DNA of 57,814 bases, from the NCBI GenBank assembly GCA_001247695.2, contig LGRX02030489.1, positions 1-57,814 of the forward strand, in the 5' to 3' direction. This document shows positions 15,879 to 25,432 of this stretch, piece by piece. The position numbers were made by a program, and so were the translations under genes. How positions within the stretch are numbered: the stretch's first letter is position 1; each line of letters begins with the position of its first letter. The stretch is from Cymbomonas tetramitiformis. Its lineage: Eukaryota; Chlorophyta; Pyramimonadophyceae; Pyramimonadales; Pyramimonadaceae. The notes below the pieces were generated by a model. That model saw nothing but the letters and a program-made list of their open reading frames with translations, had not been told where the DNA came from and searched no databases.

Positions 15879-18731
15879 ATGGATTTCGCAAACATTGATA
15901 AGAGTAAGCATGCTATTGTTAATTATCTCGGTCTCAAATGGATTAAGAATATTTCCAAAATGTATGGGGCTCAAGATTATGTCTTGTCTACCATAAAAGC
16001 TCAACAAATTTCAATCAAAGCCGAAAGTCCCAATCATCAAGCATCTCTTTGGACAAAAGTAAATGATGAAGAATTATCGAAATTGTTAGAAAGTAATCAT
16101 GGTATAAATGAAGTTATACAATCTCATGTAAAAAGAAAGGTATTCTTTGATATTGATGGGAAGGAAGAAATAAATCTAAACGTATTAAAAACAACTATTC
16201 TCGATAAATTCCCAAATGCCAATATGCAAATTAGTGGTTCGATTCTTCCGAAAAAAGGAATACCAAATTGGTCATACCATATCGTCTTATCAAATTACTA
16301 CTTCAAAAATTTGAATGATATGGCACCCTTTCGAACATGGACATCTGATATCAAATATGTAGATAATGGTATTTACACATCAAATCGAAACTTCAAATGT
16401 ATCAATCAATCGAAACCTAATGAAATAAGAATTCAAGAGTATATTGAAGGTAGTCCGATCTTGACAAAGCATTGTGTATTGGTAGATTTCGATGAAGATA
16501 GTATCGATGCAAGCACATTAGATTGGGAGTTTCAAGATGATGAAAACTTGGAGAAACAACATTCTACCATTGATTTGAGCAAGATAGTGGGTTTTCAATT
16601 AGATATTCCAAAAGATTTCAATTGGTATACGACATCGTATCCACAAATCCTATCGATGATACCCAATAAGCCGAGAGGTCACGAACAATCATTGCATCAT
16701 ACAATCACATGGATGATAATGATTTGGTCATATCATAGTAATATATCAATGGAACAATTTTTGAAATGGGTATCGCAAAAGGATAATGATACAAAGAGAC
16801 TTGGAAGGTACGAAGACTATTGGCATAGAGCAAATGATTCTTTTAATCCCGGCGATAACTTTATCAAGAATTTACTCTTACGATTCTATCCAAAGTTGTT
16901 TGAATATGATCGAAATTGTGTGAACTTTATTGAAAATTGTAATGTAGAAACAAACATGTATATGAATGATGAAAGATATCTATCTTGCGAAGACATTCAT
17001 CAAGCATTGGAACAATCACCGATAATATATCTTACATCGTATATGGGAGTGGGAAAGACCAAAGCTACTATCAATTATCTTGAGAAATATGAAAAACGAT
17101 CAAGTGTTATGTGGTACTCTCCCAGAATTTCCTATGCCAACAACGTCACCTTTCGATTAAATCATTTGGGATTCAAAAACTACAAGTCATTCAAACCGAA
17201 AGACCCGGCTATTACAAAGAAGAAACGATTGACCATGTCCATGGAGAGTCAATACAAAGTTATTGACCCATTTGATGACCAAGAAAAAGCATTTGATATC
17301 ATCGTTTTGGATGAATTAGAAACTTTTAAACAGGTATTGATAAATGACACAACACACCATAAACATCTTCCGGAAAACTGGCGAGTGTTTCTCCAATTGA
17401 TGAGGAATGCCAAAAAGATAATCATAATGGATGCCTTTCCTCATAAAGCGATGATAGAATGGCTCGGCCTATTGCGACCTGAAAGAGTACTAACACTTGG
17501 TAATGAATACACTCCAATACCACAAAGGGTCATCAAGTACGATAACAAAGATGTATGGAGGCAATCCCTTATCGATGAATTGAACAAAGGATACAACATC
17601 ACTCTCTTCTATCCATACAAAACAGACTTCAAAAAAGGGAAAGGCATATATTGTTATGGAATGGATACATTCAAAGATATTATCTTACAAGAGACCAACT
17701 TGGAAAAAGATGATATCATGTGCTATCATGCTATGAGCGATGACAACGATAAACAAACGACCTGTGATGTGGATACCGTTTGGTCGACAAAACGATTAAT
17801 CATTAGCAATGTATCAATAACCGTCGGTGTCAATTATGAACGATTGCATTTTCACAAGAAGTTTGCCTTTCTCGATCCAAATACCGTAGAACCAAGAAAT
17901 TTTTTTCAAAATCTGGGGAGAGTAAGACAATATCATACTAATGAATTACATCTATTCTATAAGAAGTATGAAAAGATTACCAAAGGATTTACGATGCCAT
18001 ACAATGCACCCGATTGCATAATCTATCGAAAATTAGCATTGATATATCAAGAAGAATTCTTAGCAAGGAATGACTCGGTGTATAGTTACTTTTTTGAAAA
18101 GTGTGGCTATATAACTTTTGAAATGTACAACGGTTCAAAGGAAATCGTTTGGAATAAATTGGACGAGTTCAATACCACGGCGTATTTTGCATATGGAAAC
18201 ATCGAAAATACTGATATTGTAGATATACATGAAAAACTGAACCCATTGGTATATAAGAATCAATCATCAATGACCGATAAGCTTCAAATAGCTAAGTATC
18301 ATTTTCAAAATCAATTTGAAGAAAACATACCCGAGCATTTCGTCAAGGATTTGTGGAATAGAAAATTGATCAACTTTGTTCGAAAATTCAAAATGTTCTA
18401 TCAAAACGAAAATCATATAGTATGGAGTTTGTTTTATCAAAATGGAGCTATTGATACCTTAGAGTTACCAAACAATCCATCTTGGAACATCGATATTGAG
18501 AAATTCAAAGAATTTTTTATGATAGGATTCACGGGCTCAAAAATATACCCAAGTGTTATTTGTAAAGCATTAAATGCATACTTCGGAACAGATGTGTACT
18601 CGATCGAGAGAGATATAAAAGGGAAGCGTGTTCGAATTCGTCTCCCCGGAAGTAATAACATTGTTGATAAATATGTACATACAAGAAAGTGGAATCATTT
18701 TGTACCAGCAATAAGACAATTTCTAAAATAG
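15879..18731 (+). CDS. Primase-helicase: AEP-type primase fused to a UL9-like SF2 helicase
   Basis: 950 aa. The N-terminal third has archaeo-eukaryotic primase features: VFFDIDG (about 88-94, metal-binding Asp pair), SYHIVLS (about 131) and NRNFKCINQSK (about 168). The middle and C-terminal parts form a superfamily 2 helicase: Walker A SYMGVGKTK (about 387-395), DEAD-like VLDELE (about 475), and NLGRVRQ (about 677, motif VI). Phrases such as YSPRISYANNV and IIIMDAFPHK match the herpesvirus origin-binding (UL9-like) helicase family. Likely primes and unwinds element DNA in the host nucleus or virus factory. The outer element has no counterpart. Palindromes lie just before and just after the gene. 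Confidence 0.78.
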   Translation: MDFANIDKSKHAIVNYLGLKWIKNISKMYGAQDYVLSTIKAQQISIKAESPNHQASLWTKVNDEELSKLLESNHGINEVIQSHVKRKVFFDIDGKEEINLNVLKTTILDKFPNANMQISGSILPKKGIPNWSYHIVLSNYYFKNLNDMAPFRTWTSDIKYVDNGIYTSNRNFKCINQSKPNEIRIQEYIEGSPILTKHCVLVDFDEDSIDASTLDWEFQDDENLEKQHSTIDLSKIVGFQLDIPKDFNWYTTSYPQILSMIPNKPRGHEQSLHHTITWMIMIWSYHSNISMEQFLKWVSQKDNDTKRLGRYEDYWHRANDSFNPGDNFIKNLLLRFYPKLFEYDRNCVNFIENCNVETNMYMNDERYLSCEDIHQALEQSPIIYLTSYMGVGKTKATINYLEKYEKRSSVMWYSPRISYANNVTFRLNHLGFKNYKSFKPKDPAITKKKRLTMSMESQYKVIDPFDDQEKAFDIIVLDELETFKQVLINDTTHHKHLPENWRVFLQLMRNAKKIIIMDAFPHKAMIEWLGLLRPERVLTLGNEYTPIPQRVIKYDNKDVWRQSLIDELNKGYNITLFYPYKTDFKKGKGIYCYGMDTFKDIILQETNLEKDDIMCYHAMSDDNDKQTTCDVDTVWSTKRLIISNVSITVGVNYERLHFHKKFAFLDPNTVEPRNFFQNLGRVRQYHTNELHLFYKKYEKITKGFTMPYNAPDCIIYRKLALIYQEEFLARNDSVYSYFFEKCGYITFEMYNGSKEIVWNKLDEFNTTAYFAYGNIENTDIVDIHEKLNPLVYKNQSSMTDKLQIAKYHFQNQFEENIPEHFVKDLWNRKLINFVRKFKMFYQNENHIVWSLFYQNGAIDTLELPNNPSWNIDIEKFKEFFMIGFTGSKIYPSVICKALNAYFGTDVYSIERDIKGKRVRIRLPGSNNIVDKYVHTRKWNHFVPAIRQFLK

Positions 18732-18793
18732 CGTTAAATGTATCCAAAACACTAATATACATAATATAATTCAATATTGGAAACATTTAACGT
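18731..18793. repeat. ~63-bp palindrome, copy between helicase and SET genes
   Basis: GCGTTAAATGTATCC ... TTGGAAACATTTAACGT around ACTAATATACATAATATAAT. Its first base is the last base of the helicase stop codon; it lies upstream of the SET gene. Confidence 0.7.
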
Positions 18794-18806
18794 TCTATAC
18801 TATAAG

Positions 18807-19274
18807 ATGAAACGCACACCGTGTGAACGATGTGTAGCCATAAAAAAGAATGGACAACGATGTAAGAATATGACATGTAAGTGGTCACCAATGTGTTATG
18901 CCCATCGACAAGTGATAGTAAAAGAGTCTACCATACCCGACTCCGGACAAGGTGGATTTGCAAGAGTTGATTTAAAAAAAGGTACCATGGTAGGACGATA
19001 TACCGTGGGCACGATCAAACTTGATGGTGACCAGTTGCCACCGATGAATGATAGAACTCACATATGGCAAAAGAATGCCAATACATTCTTTGATGCTGAA
19101 AAAACCAACTCAATAGCCGGCAAATACAATAGTTGTACAGCACGAGATGCAAAACGAACCGGTTGTTCTCAGAATGCCAAAATAAATTCTGTTGGAAATG
19201 TGAAGCTTACGAAGAATGTTAAGAAGGGTGCCGAGATCTTCGTCCCGTATGGAAAAGATTATTGGAATAGATAG
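18807..19274 (+). CDS. SET-domain lysine methyltransferase-like protein
   Basis: 155 aa from ATG 18807, matching the start of the outer homologue at 49807; an in-frame ATG at 18777 lies inside the palindrome. An N-terminal Cys/His knuckle (CERCVAI ... CKNMTCKW ... CYAHR) is followed by SET features: TIPDSGQGGFA, a KKGTMVGRY turn, SVGNVKL (Asn-containing core), and the C-terminal EIFVPYGKDYW. Short viral SET proteins of this layout methylate lysines on histones or other proteins. The target here is unknown. Conserved in both elements, so it is part of the common gene set. Confidence 0.75.
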   Translation: MKRTPCERCVAIKKNGQRCKNMTCKWSPMCYAHRQVIVKESTIPDSGQGGFARVDLKKGTMVGRYTVGTIKLDGDQLPPMNDRTHIWQKNANTFFDAEKTNSIAGKYNSCTARDAKRTGCSQNAKINSVGNVKLTKNVKKGAEIFVPYGKDYWNR

Positions 19275-19280
19275 TATCTG

Positions 19281-19442
19281 ATGCCAACGACATTTTATGA
19301 TTTACCAAAAGAACTTCAAGATAAAATATATTTTATGAAATATCAATTAGAGCTCAAGGATCGCCCGACAATTGACATTGAAGAGCTTAAAATATGGCGG
19401 GATTTTTTTGGTCTTCTTGACCGGGAACAATCCATTCATTGA
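19281..19442 (+). CDS. Small F-box-like protein (53 aa)
   Basis: Starts 6 bp after the SET gene stop. The N-terminus TTFYDLPKELQDKIY resembles the first helix of an F-box (LPxEL..KI). The rest is short and acidic/basic. The 3' end overlaps the convergent ATPase gene by 56 bp. Not seen in the outer element. Real coding status is uncertain; the F-box reading is a pattern impression only. Confidence 0.4.
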   Translation: MPTTFYDLPKELQDKIYFMKYQLELKDRPTIDIEELKIWRDFFGLLDREQSIH

Positions 19443-20322
19443 AATTTCGGCGAAACATAGATGGATGATTTGGTTTCCGATGAAGGTCGATAAACAGAAA
19501 ATCATGTGGCCCTTGAATGGCTTGGTTGTATACCGAGTTGAATTCCTCGATTGGAATCTCCCCTCCGACCTCCTCCCCTATTTTATCAATCTCTTTTTGA
19601 TTCTTATTTCGGAAGACTAACATATGTGTTAGGTTACCTCTTATTGATTTTAGCAAGCCTCCTGAGCTTGAGGTATAATTCTGAGTTGCAAACAACAATG
19701 TCACCCCAAGGGCCCCGTCCTTCAGCTTTCCAAGATGTCTATGTTTGATAACCATATTGCTGAGCTTACTCGATGGTCTCATCATGTCGGTGTCTTGTGT
19801 ATCATCAAAGAAGGCAGCAATGACTGGCCGTTTGCCACCATACTTGTGTTGTGGAGGAAGTATATTACCATTATCATCACCAAACTCTAACAACAAATCA
19901 CCGGGAATCTCATACACACTGATATTATGATTGTTTAACATCTTCATTAATTTCTTGTACCTTTCCATTTTCTCTTGATATTCATCATACTCTTGAGCTT
20001 CGGTATCAAGGATACCTTCAATCTGTTGGGGGGCATCGACGGTAGGCTCTAATACATCACCTTCTTCAAGCGGTAAGTCTTTGTAATAATGCATATTGTT
20101 ATGATATGTTGGTGACACTAAGATAAGTCTGTCTAAAGCATTGTTTTGTTTCATCAATCTTAATAGATGTGTGAGACTACAGCTTTTACCGGTCCCGCGT
20201 TTCGCACACGCCAAGATAACCCCGTGCAATTGAATGAAATCATCGGGTGTGTCAATTGGAAACGCTGAACTCTTCGGTACTTGAATATCATATGATTTAT
20301 CTTTTAGTCGTTGGAACTGCAT
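19387..20322 (-). CDS. FtsK/HerA-type DNA-packaging ATPase (A32-like)
   Basis: 311 aa. Walker A is AKRGTGKS (about residues 40-47), Walker B is the hydrophobic run PVIAAFFDD (about 173-181), and ATQNY (near 220) is the conserved Gln/Asn sensor of this family. Full-length match to the outer ATPase at 41861-42772, including DRLILVSPTYHNN and IRGNLTH. Such ATPases pump DNA into the capsid of polintoviruses, virophages and giant viruses. The 161-aa charged gene starts just upstream (3 bp gap), as in the outer element. Confidence 0.88.
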   Translation of the reverse strand: MQFQRLKDKSYDIQVPKSSAFPIDTPDDFIQLHGVILACAKRGTGKSCSLTHLLRLMKQNNALDRLILVSPTYHNNMHYYKDLPLEEGDVLEPTVDAPQQIEGILDTEAQEYDEYQEKMERYKKLMKMLNNHNISVYEIPGDLLLEFGDDNGNILPPQHKYGGKRPVIAAFFDDTQDTDMMRPSSKLSNMVIKHRHLGKLKDGALGVTLLFATQNYTSSSGGLLKSIRGNLTHMLVFRNKNQKEIDKIGEEVGGEIPIEEFNSVYNQAIQGPHDFLFIDLHRKPNHPSMFRRNFNEWIVPGQEDQKNPAIF

Positions 20323-20325
20323 ATA

Positions 20326-20811
20326 TTATAACGAAAGAAATAGGCTGTTGTATGCTTTATCATACGTAGGATCCATTTCGGCATCTCTTTTACGAGGTGG
20401 TGATTGAGATGCAACTCGGCTTTGTTTACGTCTAGTAGACTTCCTAACAATCACTTGAGGTTCTTCTTCTTCAGATTCCGAAGAATCATATTCAACAATG
20501 ACAACTTGCTTTTTGGGTTTCTTCTTAGGTGTTGCTTTTGGTTTTTTGACAACGATATGTTCCACTTCGGGTTCGGGTTCGGGATCTGGCTGAGGTTCTG
20601 GCTGAGGTTCTGGCTGAGGAGATTTTGTCGTTGCCTTCTTAATCGTCTCTTGAGCTTCAACAACTTTTTGAGTTTCCTTAAGTTGTTCGGCAATCTTGAT
20701 ATCTTTTTTCTGTTTGGCTTTTTCTTGGCGAACAGCAAGTGCACGTTCCCTCATTTTCGCCAATCTGTCAAGTGTTGCACTATCGGTAATCTTCTCTCCT
20801 TTAACTGGCAT
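20326..20811 (-). CDS. Charged protein co-transcribed with ATPase
   Basis: 161 aa: N-terminal KGEKITD and TLDRLAKMRERALAVR, a Lys/Glu coiled-coil stretch, a PEPQ repeat (about residues 66-84), Lys-rich and Ser/Glu-rich tracts, and a conserved end YDKAYNSLFLSL. The outer partner (42791-43246) shares the start KGEKITD and the end YDKAYRSLFPEL. Probably a DNA-binding core or packaging accessory protein, inferred from composition and constant pairing with the ATPase. Confidence 0.7.
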   Translation of the reverse strand: MPVKGEKITDSATLDRLAKMRERALAVRQEKAKQKKDIKIAEQLKETQKVVEAQETIKKATTKSPQPEPQPEPQPDPEPEPEVEHIVVKKPKATPKKKPKKQVVIVEYDSSESEEEEPQVIVRKSTRRKQSRVASQSPPRKRDAEMDPTYDKAYNSLFLSL

Positions 20812-20874
20812 TAAGTAATTATAAGATACCCTAAGAAAATAAATTTCTTGATCTGACCCACTACAATCAAAAAA

Positions 20875-20936
20875 ACGTTAAATGTTTCCAGAATTGAATT
20901 ATATTATATATATTAGTGATCGGGATACATTTAACG
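20875..20936. repeat. ~62-bp palindrome in a divergent promoter
   Basis: ACGTTAAATGTTTCC ... GGGATACATTTAACG around TATTATATATATTAGTG. This copy lies between two divergently transcribed genes (161 aa and 148 aa), so it cannot be only a 3'-end signal. Confidence 0.72.
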
Positions 20937-20962
20937 CTATTTTATATTAGTATAGTATATAC

Positions 20963-21409
20963 ATGACCAAGGAGGCTTGGATTACAAAACTAAGGCAATG
21001 TGCTCAAGAATATAGACAAGAACACGGAATCAAAAAGAAGGGTAAGATGTCACAAGGAGATAAATTGAAAAGCTTGCGTGGTCGTCCGGTTGTCAAGAAG
21101 ACATCAAACAAAAGTAGAACCGCCTTAGACCACGGTACTCCTAGCGGTCAACCAATTTACCAGCAGCCAATAAAGGACCCTGCCTTACCGACTAAAGCCC
21201 CACGAAGAATAGCACCGATTATGGTAGCACCGTTAGACAAAACGAGCACTGGTACAATAACGGGTGACCCAGTATTTCAACGGTCTAATGCAGAATATAC
21301 GGGTGTTGGCAATTATCGTAAAGCCGTTGATAATATTGAAAAGCGTATCAAAATGAAAAAACAAATGAGGCGTGAAAAACGTCGAAAAGCGGACGTCACA
21401 AAAATATAA
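20963..21409 (+). CDS. Basic protein upstream of PolB
   Basis: 148 aa, strongly basic, with Lys/Arg-rich ends and a Pro/Thr-rich middle (TALDHGTPSGQPIYQQP). The N-terminal TKEAWITKLRQCAQEYRQEH is helix-like. It sits 18 bp before the PolB start. No domain recognised; a DNA-binding or terminal-protein role is possible from position but unsupported. The outer gene in this place (43529, 91 aa) is not evidently homologous. Confidence 0.55.
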   Translation: MTKEAWITKLRQCAQEYRQEHGIKKKGKMSQGDKLKSLRGRPVVKKTSNKSRTALDHGTPSGQPIYQQPIKDPALPTKAPRRIAPIMVAPLDKTSTGTITGDPVFQRSNAEYTGVGNYRKAVDNIEKRIKMKKQMRREKRRKADVTKI

Positions 21410-21427
21410 TTTATATAGTATAGGACG

Positions 21428-24400
21428 ATGCCCCCCAAATCAAAACGGAAACAAAATCCTATGGCTCGGCATAAGCTTACAACCGACGATTGGCAAGATT
21501 TACAAGATAAAAACCTAACAGGTGAAGAACAAACGAAAGCTGTACGTGATTACAAGAAGAAGTATCGGAAATCAAAAGAGAAGGTTGAGAAAGTTACAAG
21601 ACGACAGTGGACCAAGCAAAATAAGAAGCCTGCCAAAGAACAAGGTAGACTTGATGAAATCAATAAGTATACCGTCGGAGATTCAAAAAGACATATCAAG
21701 AAATTCAGCACCGATGTTGAAAAACTTAAGGTTCCCTTTACAACGTTTCTTGAAAGAGCTAGTCCCGATGGTAGTAGTTTAAACTATTGGTTACCCGAAA
21801 AGACAAAGGGAATCGAACAAATTTCGATGAGAGCTGTGTTCGAGGATGGGACCACATCCAAGTGGGTCAAAGGTTCAGATCGCGAAGATGTGATGGTGAA
21901 ATTTGAAGAAATGTTACAAAGTCCAAAAGGCGGAGACAGTTCGAAAAAGTCTGTAGAAGTTGCTAAAGACATCGAAGTTGAGTATTATTCATCGAAATCA
22001 CCTGAAGGTAAAGGTAGCAAATGTACGGCAGCACCCAGGAATGGTGTAGATTTACGATTGAAGCAATGTGTGATTAAGATAGAATCTCGCAACAATTGTG
22101 GTATCAAATCTTTGGAACTTTTACATAGGAAACGAAAATTAGATAAGATGTTGAGTGATAATCTCATAAAAAAGAATCAATATGAAAACAAATGGAAGCA
22201 ACTCAAAAGAGATGCAAGCAATCATAAAGGGAATATTACAACGATATCTAATCAGCTGCGTTTGAAATTGTTTCCGAAAAAGGATGAAAATGGAATCAAT
22301 ATAGAAGACTTTTCTATTTTAGAAAAACATTATGAAATTAACATATTTGTGTGGGGTATCACGGACCGTTTTGATGGAGACCCGATCATGTTTTACCCGC
22401 CGTACTTTAACGAACACAATGATTATTCAAGTTATAATGATAGTTATCACATACTCTTACATGACAATCACTATGAACCGATTACACGTATCGATTGTTT
22501 TCGAGGCAAGACTTATCGACCATCGTGTCCACAATGCAAGTCTCAAAGATGTATCTTTGCAAACAAAGAAACACGATTAACACCTGGAAACAAACAATGG
22601 CATCATTGTGAAATTTGCAATCGTAAGTTCATGAATCAGGACTGCTACAATCTTCATACCGACCTGATAACATGTGATAAGGTTCACAAATGTAAGACGT
22701 GCAATGTTATATTTAATCCCAATGAGAAACATATATGTGGATACAAGTCATGTCCTAATTGTAAGATCGTTTGTAATGTGCATGAGCATAAGTGTTACAT
22801 GACAAAAGTTCAACCGAAACCCATATTGGACTATAAAACCATTGTTTGTTTTGATTTTGAAACAATGAATGACAACGGCAAATTGATTGTCAATCATTGT
22901 GAGAGCCAATATCACGATGGTTCATTTGTGATTCACAAAACAATAAATGACTTTCTGGAATGGGTATATCTCAAAAAACATGATAATCATACCTTCGTTG
23001 CCCATTGCGGTTCAAAATTCGATTTTAGATTAATCGTCGAACATATCATCAATGTACAACGAAAACCTCCACAAGATATATTATATACAGGTGCAGACAT
23101 TCTATGTATGAGGATTGGAAATGTAAGATTTATTGATTCATATATGTTTATGACAAGACCATTGCATTCCCTTCCGGAAATGTTCGGGTTTGAATATGAA
23201 ATCACGAAGGGATATTATCCACATCTTTTCAATACAAAAGAGAACGAACACTACATGGGTCTTTATCCCGATATCAAATATTACAATCCAGAAATCTTGC
23301 AACCTGAAGCTTATACAAAGTTATATCATTGGTGGTTTGAAAAAAAGAGTAAATGTTGTATTTTTGAACATCCAAAAGAGCTTGCGAGATATTGTCACGA
23401 TGATGTTACGATTCTTCGACGAGCTGTCTTCGATTTCAGAGATTGTTTTCTGAAGATTACCGATAGCAAATTTGACCCCTTCAGTTATCTGACATTAGCA
23501 CAACTGGCTGTCAACATATGGCGACATGAATGTATGCCGGAGAATTCTGTGGGTATACTACAATCACTGACCAAATCTCAGAATGCCTCTATCAAAGAGA
23601 ATCAATGGTTGGATTATATAGTACACACAACGTCGGCGAAGCTTGTCATAGATTTGGATGGTAAACGGAATTATAAACTCAAAGATTTACATATGTATGT
23701 TGATGGTTATGATAAGGATACAAACACCGTTTATGAATTTCTTGGTAGTTGGTTTCACGCCGATTTGAAGAAGTATCACAAAGATGATATTCAGTATCAA
23801 CAAGGTCGGCGATCGGGCATGACATTTGGCGAAGTTAATCGACAAACCATGAAACGATTAGAGGACATCAAGGCAGCTGGCTACAATCTTGTATATATAT
23901 GGGAATCGGACTGGGATTCACAAGTTGCTCAATTGAAAACTTCACATGTTGGAAATGCATTCTTAGATAGACAAAAGTTAGCTTCTCCCATTCATGATAG
24001 AGACTCCTATCATGGAGCCAGAGTTGATTTAGGCAAGTTGTTTTATAAATGCAAAGACGATGAATATATCAGATATCAAGATTTCAATTCTATGTATCCT
24101 TCGGTAATGAAGACCAAACAGTTCCCGAAGGGTCACCCCGAGATAATCAGAGATGTCAAATCCCTTGATATTCATGGATACTTTGGATTGATTAAGTGTA
24201 AGATACTACCAAATAAACATTTGAAGTTTGGTGTGCTACCACACGTGACCAACAAATTAATCTTTCCGTTGTATGAAATGGTCGGAACATGGACCACGGT
24301 AGAATTGCAGAAGGCTATTGAAAAGGGATATGAGATTCTTGACATCTATGAAATTAAACATTGGAAGGAGACTACAACTGATTTGTTCGGTGCATACATT

Positions 24401-25309
24401 GATAAATTTTTGAAACTTAAGACTGAATCATCGGGACCGCCCGAGGGTGACATCGATACATTCATAAAAGACTTTGAATTTCATGAAGGTATCAAGTTAG
24501 ACAAACGAAACATCAAATACAATCCAGGTATGAGACAAGTTGCCAAAGATATGCAAAATATATTATATGGAAAACTCGGTGAACGATCCAATAAAGCTAA
24601 AAGTAAGGTCATTCAGAACCCAGGTGAGTTCTACAATACAATCAGTAATAAAAGGTACGATTGTAAATATGAGTTTATTGGATCTGAAGAGAATGAGATG
24701 GTATTGATGAATTTTACCGAGAATTCTGATGTGTATGCCGATACAAGGTTTTCAACGAACGAGGTGTTGGCCGCGTTCATAACCAGCTATGGACGATTAA
24801 AATTGTACGAGCTGATAGAAGCCACCGGGTTCTCAAACGTATTATACTTTGATACTGATTCCATTATATATATAGAAACTCAAGAGAACCATCATATATA
24901 TTACGGGACTGGTTATAGACAGCCATGGTTAGGTTATCTTAAGTGTGAGCTTCAAGGATTGGAAAAAGAACATGGTAAGTGTATTGAATTCCTGAGCACT
25001 GGACCAAAGTCATACAGCCTGAAGTTCGCCGATGAATATTGTATGACCAAGATAAAAGGTTTCTCTTTGAGTACTGAAAACTTAGAACATATCAATCATG
25101 ATGTTATGAAAAATATGATTCTAAATCAAAGGAACGACCCAGTCAAAATGAGTAACCTTGTTATCAGACATCAATCAAAAAGCAACAATCAAAGATTGTT
25201 GCCATTAGGATTGGAAACAAGATCGGAATCGAAGACATTCAATTTCAGTTACGACAAAGGAAACATTGATTGGAAGACATGGGAGATTTTACCATTGCGT
25301 GATTTATAA
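21428..25309 (+). CDS. polB: Family B DNA polymerase, protein-primed type
   Basis: 1293 aa. The N-terminal ~350 residues are basic and unassigned (possible terminal-protein or OTU-like region). A Cys/His cluster follows (about 372-460, CPQCKSQRC ... CEICNRKF ... CKTCNVIF ... CPNCKIVC). The 3'-5' exonuclease motif Exo I is CFDFETMND (about 473). Polymerase motif A is QDFNSMYPSVMK (about 884), motif B has NILYGKLG (about 1044), and motif C is YFDTDSI (about 1140). The size and spacing fit Polinton pPolB. It replicates the linear element from its ends. Homologous throughout to 43879-47940. Confidence 0.92.
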   Translation: MPPKSKRKQNPMARHKLTTDDWQDLQDKNLTGEEQTKAVRDYKKKYRKSKEKVEKVTRRQWTKQNKKPAKEQGRLDEINKYTVGDSKRHIKKFSTDVEKLKVPFTTFLERASPDGSSLNYWLPEKTKGIEQISMRAVFEDGTTSKWVKGSDREDVMVKFEEMLQSPKGGDSSKKSVEVAKDIEVEYYSSKSPEGKGSKCTAAPRNGVDLRLKQCVIKIESRNNCGIKSLELLHRKRKLDKMLSDNLIKKNQYENKWKQLKRDASNHKGNITTISNQLRLKLFPKKDENGINIEDFSILEKHYEINIFVWGITDRFDGDPIMFYPPYFNEHNDYSSYNDSYHILLHDNHYEPITRIDCFRGKTYRPSCPQCKSQRCIFANKETRLTPGNKQWHHCEICNRKFMNQDCYNLHTDLITCDKVHKCKTCNVIFNPNEKHICGYKSCPNCKIVCNVHEHKCYMTKVQPKPILDYKTIVCFDFETMNDNGKLIVNHCESQYHDGSFVIHKTINDFLEWVYLKKHDNHTFVAHCGSKFDFRLIVEHIINVQRKPPQDILYTGADILCMRIGNVRFIDSYMFMTRPLHSLPEMFGFEYEITKGYYPHLFNTKENEHYMGLYPDIKYYNPEILQPEAYTKLYHWWFEKKSKCCIFEHPKELARYCHDDVTILRRAVFDFRDCFLKITDSKFDPFSYLTLAQLAVNIWRHECMPENSVGILQSLTKSQNASIKENQWLDYIVHTTSAKLVIDLDGKRNYKLKDLHMYVDGYDKDTNTVYEFLGSWFHADLKKYHKDDIQYQQGRRSGMTFGEVNRQTMKRLEDIKAAGYNLVYIWESDWDSQVAQLKTSHVGNAFLDRQKLASPIHDRDSYHGARVDLGKLFYKCKDDEYIRYQDFNSMYPSVMKTKQFPKGHPEIIRDVKSLDIHGYFGLIKCKILPNKHLKFGVLPHVTNKLIFPLYEMVGTWTTVELQKAIEKGYEILDIYEIKHWKETTTDLFGAYIDKFLKLKTESSGPPEGDIDTFIKDFEFHEGIKLDKRNIKYNPGMRQVAKDMQNILYGKLGERSNKAKSKVIQNPGEFYNTISNKRYDCKYEFIGSEENEMVLMNFTENSDVYADTRFSTNEVLAAFITSYGRLKLYELIEATGFSNVLYFDTDSIIYIETQENHHIYYGTGYRQPWLGYLKCELQGLEKEHGKCIEFLSTGPKSYSLKFADEYCMTKIKGFSLSTENLEHINHDVMKNMILNQRNDPVKMSNLVIRHQSKSNNQRLLPLGLETRSESKTFNFSYDKGNIDWKTWEILPLRDL

Positions 25310-25315
25310 GTCTAT

Positions 25316-25403
25316 ACGGGATTTGTTGCCAATATCATATATTATATAACATATTATAGCAACAATCTTAGATTGTTGCCGTTGTTTTGGAAACATTCCC
25401 CGT
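25316..25403. repeat. Palindrome between PolB and integrase, with inserted hairpin
   Basis: ACGGGATTTGTTGCC ... TTGGAAACATTCCCCGTG. Longer than the others because it contains the perfect hairpin GCAACAATC-TTA-GATTGTTGC at 25359-25379. Begins 6 bases after the PolB stop and precedes the integrase gene. Confidence 0.65.
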
Positions 25404-25432
25404 GTATACTATATGTAACACTATTATATAGT

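Noticed and set aside
18777..18806. Earlier start for the SET protein
   Set aside because: The ATG at 18777 is inside the palindrome; the outer homologue supports the start at 18807.
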